Assembly (NCBI RefSeq): GCF_901000735.1
Contig: NC_081542.1
Location: forward strand, 27,543,093 to 27,607,092
DNA length: 64,000 nt
Direction of reading: 5' to 3'
Source: Corylus avellana
Lineage: Eukaryota > Streptophyta > Magnoliopsida > Fagales > Betulaceae
Shown: positions 33,040 through 44,700 of the stretch, piece after piece
Layout of the letters: each line of letters opens with the position of its first letter
Position numbering within the stretch: the stretch's first letter is position 1
Made by a program: the position numbers and the translations under genes
Notes under the pieces: generated by a model
Databases searched by the model: none
Seen by the model: the letters and a program-made list of their open reading frames with translations, nothing else
Told to the model about the DNA's origin: nothing

Positions 33040-33297
33040 TGCAAACTACTGACTTTACTCATATGTGGAGCCCTTATACATGGGGCTGTAAACGAACAAA
33101 GTTATCTTTGAGCTCATTTAGGTGGGTTCAGCTTAATAAAGCTCGGTTCGTGCAACTTGGTTATTAAATGAGTCGTTCGTGAACATGAAATTATACTCGA
33201 TTATTAAACGATATATACTCGTATAAAATCTAGCTCACTTGTTTAAAGTTCGTGAGTATACTCGTATAAGAACTCGACTCGCTTATTAGTGCGACTC

Positions 33298-33333
<36 letters not shown>

Positions 33334-33757
33334 CATAAATGCTAAATATCTTATAGTTAAAACACTAAGAATGTAGTTGTATAATTATTTATCATTAACA
33401 AGTGTATTGTGTGTATTAAACTTAGTTAACTAACTAGTTAAGTGGTATAGATATATATAGAGAGTTAATTGGTTAATATAAATAAAAGTTAGATAATTAA
33501 CCATGTATATATAATTAACTTTTATTTTTTTATCAAAGTCAATTTCATATATTAACCATGTATATTAAACTTTTTTTTTTTTGCTATTTTTTAGAGTAAA
33601 CTCTTTTTTATTTTCCTTCGTATTTGTTTGCTTACAACTTACAAGTGTCTCACACCAATAATAGCAAACACACAACCATCACAAGAATAATTAGCTTGTC
33701 CGGTTGTCCCACATGGGGAAAGCAAAAAGAATTCTTCACCCAAGTAATATATAAAAA

Positions 33758-35131
33758 TAGGGGTTAAAAAGCGGGTGGTTATTAACCGCTCACTACCCGC
33801 TTTTGAAGGTGGTTAAGAAAAATCGCTAACCACATAGACAGGTTAGCAATTTTAGGTTTTGAAAAAATCGTTAACCATTCACCACTAACCACCCTTATAT
33901 ATCTATATATCTATATATATATATATATATATATATGAAACAACATCGTTTTTGTGTTTAAATACATATAAAAATTTAGAGATGATGTCATATGTAGTAC
34001 GGTATTATCATATTACCATAAAAACGACGCGGTTTTGATTTTTTTTTCAAAAAAAAATATATATATATTACTTTATAATTTTTTATAGGAAACTTCATTA
34101 GAGCTCGAACTTCCACCGTTTAAAAGTACCATAAACTTCAAAATTTAAATTTAGTTTCATAGCGAACTTTCAATTTATACTCAATTTAGAGGAAGTGAGA
34201 CAATAGCGTTATACGATGTTTTAAAATTTCCACATTTACCCTTTTCAAATTAAAAATAAATAAATAAATAAATATATATATATATATATTCGGCGGGACC
34301 TGTAGTCCAGCGGCCCGAGAAGACCAATAGAACTGGCCATGAGGTCTGGCCGGTGAACCAGTGGCTGTTGGAGTCGGCGGCGAGGAGACCGCGATGGAGT
34401 GCTGGAGACCCACCGTGGGTCACGGCAGACCAACAGCAAAAAAAAAAAAGAGAGAGAGAAGAAAAGTAGGTGTATTTCAGTCTTTTTAGGGTTTACCATT
34501 AAAAGTTAACGATTAAATCTGACGAAGTGGTCTAAATTGAGAGCAATTGAAAGTTTCGGAGACTAAATTAAGAGATTTTGAAGTTTATGAGAGGCATTTC
34601 AAAATAGATAGAAGTTTGGGAGCCTTCAGTGAAGTTTTCCCATTTTTTTAACCACTTAGGTCCAAGGCCGACTAGACCACTAGGCGAGTGAGGCGCTCGC
34701 CTAGGGCCCCCGGATTAATAAGGCCCAAAAAAAAAAATTAATAATTTTTTTTTTTTGTAATTTAAGGCCCATTTTCCTTTTTAATTAGGCCTAAAATTTT
34801 TTTTCATAAAAACTTAAGGCCTCTAATCATGATAAGTAAATAATTTAAAAAATGCCTCAATTTAATAAGGCCCCAATATAATAAGCCCATGGTAAAATAA
34901 AACCAATTAACCCAGAAAAGCAAATATCCTTATACTTATAAAGAGCCTATCTACCTATGCATCAGAAATTATTTGATATTGAAAGATCATTTTAACCCTA
35001 CCTAACCACCCACTTTCTTTCATTTCTTTTTCTTTCTTTCTTTTCTTCTCCACTGACAACCGCCTCCCATCTTATCTTCTTTTTTCTCTTTCCTTACTTT
35101 CACTCAAAACAGAACGTGATAAAGAGAGATG

Positions 35132-35166
<35 letters not shown>

Positions 35167-35760
35167 GCTAGGCGAGAGAGAGAAACATATGTATCAATAA
35201 GGTAAGGATTCATAAACAAAATTTTTTTTAAAAAAAAGTATATATATATTGTAATGTTTATTTTTGTGCTTGATTTTTCTTGTGGGTTTTGCGTGAGTTT
35301 TTGTCAATTCTTTTAGTGGGTTTTGTTTGAAACAGATGTGTATCAAAGAATCAAGTGAGGAAGTTACTGCCATAGTATATATATATTGATAATTTTGTAT
35401 GGTGGGTTTTTTTTTTTTTTAGTTAGTTTGCTTTTGTGTGCTTCAGTTTTGGAACATGTGGTTAACAGTGATTTGGTGCGGTTCTTGGATTGATTCATTT
35501 AAAAAAAAAAATGATTTATTTATTGTTGTGTTTATTTTTGTAAGGATTAATAAAAATGATAACTTTAAATATAATAATAATATTAAAATAAATATTATTT
35601 AATTAATATATAAATATTAAAAAAAAAAAAAAAAAAGGCCCCATTTAAAAGTTTCACCTAAGTCCCCAGAAAACATGAGCCAGCCCTGGTTAGGCGATTA
35701 CAGTTAGCGATTTTAAGTTTTAGCCAATAACTATTAATCGTAACCACATTTTTACCCCTA
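33758..35760. mobile_element. hAT element with perfect 8-bp target duplication (nested)
   Basis: Termini 'taggggttaaaaa' and 'atttttaccccta' flanked by identical 8-bp 'tataaaaa' at 33750-33757 and 35761-35768, the hAT signature. Subterminal 'ggtggttattaacc' and similar motifs occur near both ends. It contains another hAT-like element (34663-35688), so its own length is about 1 kb. No transposase. Confidence 0.85.
34663..35688. mobile_element. hAT-like non-autonomous element, third family member
   Basis: Ends 'caaggccgact' and 'agccagccctg' match the 7790-8647 family; the interior is collinear with it, including the CT-rich stretch and (ga)n. Flanks 'cttaggtc' and 'gttaggcg' agree at 6 of 8 positions, a decayed 8-bp target duplication. 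Confidence 0.78.
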
Positions 35761-36446
35761 TATAAAAAGGATGCAATGCAAGCCTCTCTTATATATTAAT
35801 TACAATGTTGCCCTCAACTTGTTAGTTGGGAGGTAAAAAGCTTTTACAAATATTATTAAATTCAATTTGTCTCATCCGGGAAGATGATCTGTTTAAGTTA
35901 AAAGATTTTTTTTAAAATAATAATAATAATAAAGTTTGCATTAGCTAAGCGAGCCGAGTTTCGAGTATTTGGCTTGCCTAGTAGGCGAGTCCGAGCTCGC
36001 ACAAAGAATTTTTCTTGGTGAGCCAAGCCGAGCTCAAATTTTAAAACTCAACATGAACTCGAGCTCGTAAAAATCTTAAATGAGCCGAGCTTGGGCAGGC
36101 ACAACTCGCCTAAGCTCAGCTCATTTACATCTTTATATATATGTTATAGATTTTTTTTTTTTTTTTAGTCTTTATGTTATAAAAAATTAGTTTTATTTGA
36201 AAGGGAACTTCACTTACTTTTAAGATTACTTTTAAGATGTTGCAGTGCTTTTGCAATCGTACTTTTATAGTTAAAAGAAAAAAATTCAATATCGGGTAGC
36301 TAAGTTTAAAAATTTTACAATGCCACCCCCTCTATTAGGAAATTCTCAAAATATTCCTATTTTTGAAAAAAAAAAAAAAAAAAAAACCGAAAGAATGAGC
36401 TTTTAAAAAAAAAAAAAAATTCTCTAAATATTCCTATTTTTCAAAA

Positions 36447-36632
36447 GAGAAATGCTAGGTGTTCTTCTAATGCTTTCATAGTGTCCATCCAACTGTGATG
36501 TGGCTTTTAAAATCACCAATAAATTAAAAGTTAATAATGATAATCTCAAATTCAACGATAATTTTAAAAGTCACATCACAGTCAGGAGAACACAAAAAAA
36601 AAAAAACACTAAAAAAACACCTAGCATTTTCC
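36447..36632. mobile_element. Mutator-like MITE
   Basis: 186 bp with inverted termini 'gagaaatgctaggtg' and 'cacctagcattttcc', and a perfect 9-bp direct repeat 'ttttcaaaa' at 36438-36446 and 36633-36641. A 9-bp target duplication is the Mutator hallmark. A related left terminus may be at about 31212 ('aaaaatgctaagtgctctt'). Confidence 0.82.
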
Positions 36633-36641
36633 TTTTCAAAA

Positions 36642-37560
36642 TATTCCTTACCCACGACCAATTTTTGGGTTGCTGGCCTTTGCTCATGGGTTGCCGAAAC
36701 CTTGGTTGTTGGTCTGGTAACACACGGCTGGTACTAGTTCTTTCAATGTTTCATCTCTTGTTTTATTATTTTTTTTATTCTTAAAAAAAATCTTAATTTT
36801 TAATTTAAGAGTAATTTTGTACTTCTATTAATTATTTTACAGAAGTTTGGTGAAACAAGATTCGAAGAAACGACAGAATAATTGGTCTGACTCATTGGTA
36901 TATATGCCAACCAACCCCATAAAAATGAGATATTCTAATACAAACAATGCAGACATCAAACATCGTACAAATATTTCATAAAAATGGTAGATAGTTGGCA
37001 GGTTCATAAAAATAGTAGGTGGTTGTTGAGTTCAAGATGGGCAATGGCATCATGTGGCTAGGCTGTTTCGAAAAGAGAGAGATCTAGAGAGAGCGGCTTG
37101 GTGTTTGATAATAGGAACGTATGTTTTGTATACCTCATTTTTGTCGTTTCTATGTAAACGACTGGAACATCTTTTTGTTCTTGTCGTTTCATGACTAAAT
37201 GACGAGAATTTTGTCGTTTACATAAAATGACCATCAAATTATGTCTTTTATCATCGTTTAAGCAATAAACAATGTAAATTTACTTTATTTTTATTGACAT
37301 TTAAATTTAAACGACGACAAAATAATCTTTAACGACGAAAACTTATTAAGGTTGTGACCCAAAATGACACGGTTTTTTTTTTTTTAAATCATCAATTTCA
37401 AATAGACTCATTTATCCAAAAACTTCCAACATCCAAATCTTTGCAATTTTCAAGGTTAAGCCAGGCTATTGCTCATAAGCTGCGGCGCATGAATTGTAAT
37501 CTCGTACAGTGTTAGGTTCATCCATTGAAAATTGCAAAAAGAAATGCTAACAAGACTGCA
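36642..37560. repeat. Intergenic; contains dispersed repeat copy 2
   Basis: 37108-37360 is the partner of 11046-11365. The rest is AT-rich, with short repeats such as 'cataaaaatggtag' and 'cataaaaatagtag' near 36980. Beyond about 37450 the minus strand may be 3' UTR of the MED19 gene. Confidence 0.5.
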
Positions 37561-38780
37561 TCAAACAATAATCTCTCTCAGTTTCAATTGCTCCCTCAGC
37601 ATGATCTGCCGCTTGTCTGCATCAAGAGAAGAAAATTGCAGTCAAAGAGCATGGAGATGTTTTTGATGAATAAAGGCTTTTCAAACTAATCCTAAAATTC
37701 ATATAGCTTTTCTGCTCATCCATTCCTAACCAACAACAGTGTTGGGGCACCAACAAGATGGAATCAAGTGGTAAAATTTTTGTACATATTTAAAGAGGGC
37801 AATATGAGTCAAAAAGAAAAACTGATAAACCACTGCCTTATTGCAGTATGCATATCAGGAAGAGACAGATGAAACATTGTGGTTGCATTATGGCATCCTG
37901 AGTAAGATGGAAGTTACTTAAACAAAGAGAATTTTGTCTCAGGTAGTGTAGTTGTTTACAGAAGCTACACATGCCCTCTCGCTAGTTGAATGCTGAGACA
38001 AAACAAGTTAGAGCACTAGCAGCAACTTCCCTTCAATTTTCTTTAAATTTAGGAAACCATAACAATAACTTCCCTTATCTTTTCCCTATACCATTTAAAT
38101 ATTCTTCCAAATAAATGTTAGGAGAAAAAGAGAGGAAATAGAGAACCTCTTTTTAAATAAGATAATGGTAAGGGAAGCAAAAGTGCTACCCTAAATCTCG
38201 GGTAACACTTTTGGTTCTCTTGGTTTAGGGAACACTAATAGAGTTTGTTGTAGTGGGCTTTTTAAGAGCTTTCCCTGCATTTAGGGAAATGAATGAGATT
38301 TATGGAGTCTGTTTCTAGTACTCTAAAACAAGTATGTAATTCATTTCAAATAAAGACAAAAAAAAAAAAAAAAAAAATTATATTTTTACTGCTCTTGCAT
38401 TAGATTTCACATCAGTCAATATCAAGAAGAATTACAAACTTCTAAAGGATAAAAGCTGAAGTACATGGATGAGAATTTTGGTTTATATATACTTTGGTCA
38501 ATTGGTAGTTTTCTTGATTATTGTTCTAGATTTTAAGTGTGTAAGTCGTACCTGAAGGTTGTTGAGAACATAGAGTAACATCCAACCAAGCCAAGCGAGA
38601 TGTTTTCAGCCACTCAACTTTAACTTTCCCGTTACAGTTATTGTAGTGTTCTGATGTGAAAGGAACTGTCATCAGACTACCAAAATTGCAAGTAAAATGC
38701 AAAGCACAAAGATTGAAAAAAGAATGAGCACCAGGGAACATTCCTGCCAAACTGGATTATCCCAAAGTCCCCTTCATTAC

Positions 38781-41700
38781 CTGGACTTTTTGATGTTTGC
38801 GTGTATCAGAAAGATCTCCATTTCCTTCATGCTTCCTCTTCTGAATCAACAAATTAAAAGAGCTATATTAGGCCATTCAAGATGCCAAAAGAAAGGATTT
38901 AAAATTTAACTTCAGGTTGTAGTTTGGGCACTCTTCAAGTTAGACTAATTCAGGAAGTTCACGAAAGTGTTAAAACCACCTAACCTATCGGTAATTCAAA
39001 CTCTTCAAGATAAGAGTGATCAAGAGAAGAGGTGTGGTAAGTGTGAGAAAACGTGTTTAATGACTTGTATTCTATACGTGTATAGTTAGCTATTTTAGGA
39101 AATTTTGTAACAGCCTATATTTCTAGAATTAGGCTGATTTGCTTAGTGTCCTATTATGTTAGAATATCCCATAAATCATGGGATCTGAAATAACCTAATT
39201 AGTTTTCCTTTTCTGCTGCTAGGGTTGATGTATATAGCTAACGTTTTGTGTATTATTCAAATTAATGAAGAAAATTCTTCCACAAAGTGTTTCTCAGTTT
39301 CTGTCAGTAAGGACTCTACAATACAAGATGAGAACAAACACTTAAATAAGAGATAAGAGTTCTCATGCAATGTATATCCTAGTATATAACTTACAATAGG
39401 TTTCTACCTGTAAATTGTTGTTCTTCTATACATGATTATCTAGACTTCTTGTAAATCCTATATATATTAACGAAAGCCACGTTAAGTGGTACTTGAGCAC
39501 TATCAACTTTAGCCCATTGTTTTAGCAATCTTTTATGGTATCAGAGCAAAACTTAGACTAATGTCTTTTTGCCTCCATGGAAATTCCAGCCAATTCAACC
39601 GACTCCTTCACACCCAATGTCATCTCTGCCACCACGCCTCCCATCACTCCCAACGTGATTCCAACCATTTCATCACCTACTAATATTCCACCTCCTACCA
39701 ATCCACCCTCTATTTTTACCATACCAAACATGAACCATACCCTTTATATCAAGCTCAACAAGGATAATTACACATCCCGGAAAACCCAAATCTTGGCTTA
39801 CCTCAAGGGCCAAGACGCCTATCACTTCGTTGATGGACCATCACGGGTTCCACAACAAGTTATTCCAAATCCCAGAACTGAACCTGTACAATCCGCAACA
39901 ATTGTCAATCTTGAATTCCTGCTATGGACTCAAAAGGATCAAATGATCCTCAGCATTTTGATCATTTGATCCTTTTGAGTCCATAGCAGGAATTTGGGAT
40001 TGACAATTGTTGCGAATTCTCCAGGTTCAGTGTTGGGATTTGGAATAACTTGTTGTGGAACCCGTTGAAGGACAGTGATAAGCGTCTTGGCCATTGAGGT
40101 TTGCCAAGATTTGGGTTTTCCAGGATGTGTAATTATCCTTGTTGAGTTTGATATAAAGGGTATGGTTCATGTTTGGTATGGTAAAAATAGGGGGTGGATT
40201 GGTAGGAGGTGGAATATTGGTAGGAGATGAAATGGTTGGAATCACGTTGGGATGGGAAGCGTGGGAGGCATGGTGGTAGAGATGACATTGTGTGTGGAGG
40301 AGTCGGTTGAATTGGCTGGAATTTCCATGGAGGCAAAAAGAAGTTAGTCTAATTTTTGCTTTGATACCATAAAAGATTGCTAAAACAATAGGCTAAAGTT
40401 GATAATGCTCAAGTACCACTTAATGTGGCTTTCATTAATATATATAGGATTTACACGAAGTCTAGATAATCATGTAAAGGATAACAATTTACAGGTAGAA
40501 ACCTATTGTAAGTTATTATATACTAAGATATACACTGCATGAGAACTCTTATCTCACATGAAAGGACTTGCAACTTACAATGGCAGACTGGGCACAACCA
40601 CAACCAATCAAAACTGATGAAGTTCTTGGATCAATTTAACATTCTAAATATTTTAAGAAACAAAATCAGGGGTCAAATTAAAATATTAGAAAATTATGGT
40701 AAAAGGGATGAGGTGGGGATCGAGAAGAACCTATATGTCCAAGACTTATCATGCAAAACAAAAAAGAAAAAAACAAAAACAAAAAAAATTAATAAATTAA
40801 TGAAATTTTAATGGGATTAAATTTAAAAATTTTTAAAGTCTTCAGAAAATTTTCAAATTTCCCCAACAATTACTTTGAGAAAGAAAATCTAAGATTGTTT
40901 TAAAATATTAGGGAAAGATTGTAAAAGGGTTAGGCGGAAATCAAGAAGATTTTAAGAGAGAGCGAGTTTATTTAATAAATTAAAGTGAGTTTAAAAGAGA
41001 AGTAAAGAAAAAACTGCTCTTTGTTTTGCTGTTTATTTTTCGCATCAGTAAAATAAAATCAGCCACCACTCTCCTCTAAAAGACTTTTCTATAAGAATTC
41101 TATATCACCAAAATTCATCTCAGATTTTCTCAACCATGAATCTTTATATAATAAACATCACTTCTCAATCTTTGCACCAAGAGTTGGTGTCTATATGTGT
41201 GTGCATACAAAATGGAAACAAAGATTTGTGTTTTGCGAGACAAGATTTTTTTTTTTTTGATGAATGAATACTTCATTACCAAAACCACACGATTACATCA
41301 CTTCAGTAAAAACTGAAACACACATACTGCAGAAGACACCAAAACAAGTACACAGAAAGCAACCAGCAAAACAATTACTGCAAAAACCAAAAATATGCAG
41401 AAACAGCTAACTAAAAAAAAAAAAAAAAACTAGCAACAATTCCTATACCAATAACTCTTCATTGATACTCCAGATCCAGCAGAGTTCAAAATTCTCATAA
41501 CATCTTTTAAAACTCCCCTTCCCCCAAATCCTGGTTCTGATTTCCCAAAAACCGTTTGCATAATTTGCTCTTCTGTTTTGGGCCGGTTCCATACTTTCAT
41601 TCATCATGAGCACACCAATATTGTATAATGATGCACAAAGCACCAATCGACAAATATTGGCTTTCAAGGCCTCATTCCTCCACTCCTGCACAGCACAGTG

Positions 41701-44700
41701 GAGAACATCCTCCCATTCTGTCCAAGGAAGAGCAACAGTACACCTAGCCATACATTCTTTCCAAATTCTGGCTCTAAAGCCACATTTGAAAAACATATGT
41801 TCTCTAGATTCCATTTCACTCCTACAAAACAAACAAACAACGACCCCTTTATAGCCTCATTTGATTAATCGATCACCCTTTCTCAGACGATTCTTAATTG
41901 CCAACCACATAATGAAGGGATGCTTGGGTATTGCTAGCAGGAACCAAATTACCTTCCACCAGTCAACAATAGGGCTATTCACTCTAATTGCATTCCAATT
42001 TTCATGACTAGCATATCTCCCATTTTTGGAAAGCAACCAAACTGGCCAATCCTCTGTTCCTAACAGAATTCAGGCAATCTCATTTGAATTCCCACCAGTT
42101 CTTCAGATCTGGCAGGCCGCCACAGCCACACTCCATTGTGTAACACACTCCAAAGTTTAGCATCAATATGGCTACAAGCATCATAAATCACACGATATCC
42201 ACACTTTTCAATGACGACACCTGTGGGATGCCACCAATCCAACCATAAGAAAATATCCTTTCCATTGCCAACCTCAAATTTTATATAATGTCTAGCCTTA
42301 TCACACAATTTTAACAGCTTACGCCAACTCCACAAGCTAGTTGGAGATATGCCAACTGACCAGAAGCTCTTCCCTTTTAATTGTTCTTTTTTTTTTTTCG
42401 CTTGGTACCAAAACTTGATTGTTTGTGGCTGAATGATCATTTTCTTTGCGTTGTTTCTGCAGAAACTGTAGAGAATAAGCTTTGCTTATCAGTGCTATCC
42501 ATTTGGGGGCTGCATACCTTTTTTCTTATGATTTCATTAGTTTTGTGTATTTTCACCCTAGAAAATGAAGGACAATTTAGTTTTAATCTGTTTTACACAC
42601 ACATATATATATTGGTTGCTCTTTAACTCATGCACCAGATGCAATTTGAACGCACAACCTTAACCACCACAGTACTTATAGGGGGTGGAAGTGCCATTAG
42701 GCTCAAAGGCTACTGAATTATATATGAACAGTATACCTTTGTATTGCTTATCACATTGAATGCTTGGCAATTATAAATCGATAAGCAATATGAAGGTATA
42801 GTTTACACTTCCAAAGTAGAATTATCAACTCGGTTAAGGTTTATAAATCTATTATCTAGGTTTCTTAAAATGCTTAAAACATTTTAATAGATGCAGCACA
42901 TGTAAATCCAATAGTTTTACTGAGATAACCTAAATAAATAAATAAAAAAAAAAAAGGGGAGTTGTTCATTGCCCCAACTCAAGAAAAATCCTAGATCCAA
43001 TGCATAAAACTATGCTACCATTCAAGGTTTAAGCTTAAGGCTGCATTTTTCGGCTTAAAATTAATTGCGGAATAGGCTTCTTATTTTTTATTTTTGTAAC
43101 AATCCCCTGGCTACCTCTTTATTAATTAATTATTACATGTGCACAATAGAACGATCAATAGAAAATAAATTATAGATTGCATTCAAAAGTTGGTGCTTCT
43201 TTAAAAGTGGGGAATGTAAGAACCGAACCAGACTGTAGGAGTTGGCCTCTCAACAGGAAGACACTAGATTTAATTTAATGAGGATATGAACCCCCCCCCC
43301 ACCAACACATACACACAAAAAACAGTGGCTCATAATGTAATATGATCCCATACTTTATCACCTAAGAGAAAATGTTTCATCCAAAAAGAGTAGGAAGATT
43401 GATTGAAGTCAATGCATTCATGATATGACAAGAAAAGAGATGATATGGAAACCTTGTCCTGCTGTTTCGAATCATGACGCTTATTTCTATTCTTGTCCTT
43501 ATCATCACTTCCATCTTTGTGGCGGTGTTTGTGCTTCCTATGATCCTTGTCCTTCTTCTTGTCTCTGTTTTTATGCTTTTTATGTTTCCTCTCCTTGTCT
43601 CTGGAGTCACTATTTGACTTCACCACTGCAGTAGAGATCCCCTTCTCAGCCTGTTCACACCATACAAAATTACACAATTATGTCACTGAATTCACACAAG
43701 AATGGCTCAAGTCAGAAAGTTAATGTAATCATCCAGCTCAAGGCAATCACAGAGGAAAACCAAAATTTTAGGTAAGAGAAAGACAAGGTTGGATTATAGA
43801 ATACAGTTACAAATGTAGAATTGGTCTTACAGCAGGCAGGTAGACAGGAGTTGTCTCTCTCATCTGAAAGGCCTCGCTGAGCACATCCAAATCAAAAGCA
43901 TGTATATGTGTATTTCTCTGTCTACTATATGGAATATTCAGAAAGAGCTGATCCAATTCCATCCCCTCTCCTTTCCTGATTTCCGTGTCTCCCACCACAT
44001 TGTTTAGATAGTGAGTCTGCGATATTGACAAAGGAAGTGACTTCTTGCAAAAGAATTCATGATGAGGCCAAAGCTTGAACTGATTTATGAGATCAACAGC
44101 ACCACCAAGTTCCCTAGGCCCTGATTATTAAGAAAGGGCCCTTGGTTATATGAAATCTAAATGAAAACTGAACTTTATAAAGGGAAGGAAAATTGGAAGG
44201 GGGAATAAAGAAAATACAAAACTCCTCCAGTAGCATGATTCCTAATAGCTAGTCCCTTACAAAACCATCAAGAAAACAAATTTTCATGAACTCCTATGAC
44301 CATTTAGAAAAAAGTTAACTAGGGCTGCAAGAAAGGCTTGTCTTTAGCCATTAAGGTCACTCCACTAGGACCACAGTGGCTGCCCTCCAAACCATTGCAT
44401 TCTTTAAGCCTTTTCTTGATTTCTTTCCCTTTTTTCTGTTTTTCTGATAAGTAACTGGCTGACTCAGTCATTTATGCAGGCTACCATTACAGAATGAAAA
44501 AATCCCCATTCCCCACAATAGTTGACCATTTTATTTTCCTCGTGTATAGAAGGAAAATATATCATCAAAGACTAAGCATAAAGAATGAAAACTGGAATCA
44601 TAATAAACCATCAATTAATAATCAAAAGACAAGGACACATTCACAAAAAAATTCTAATATGTTTGAGTTGTTGACTTCTCAAGGCTTCCAAGTTCCAAGT

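Larger units (their letters stand above)
33084..36132. mobile_element. Degraded hAT element hosting nested insertions
   Basis: Left end 'gggctgtaaacgaacaaag', right end '...gctcagctcatttacatc', the usual plant hAT terminus pair in mutated form, with 'gagctc'/'gagccga' subterminal repeats on both sides (33100-33300 and 35945-36125). No transposase is left. Outside it, sequence related to the AAAD-relic flank stops at about 33080 ('tatgtggagccc') and resumes at about 36205 ('gaacttcactta'), which supports a single insertion with later nesting. Confidence 0.65.

Noticed and set aside
42060..42440. Candidate host gene (126 codons, minus strand)
   Set aside because: The Trp-rich sequence is the typical C-terminal region of plant LINE ORF2, just upstream of the zinc-binding domain, with stops between the pieces.
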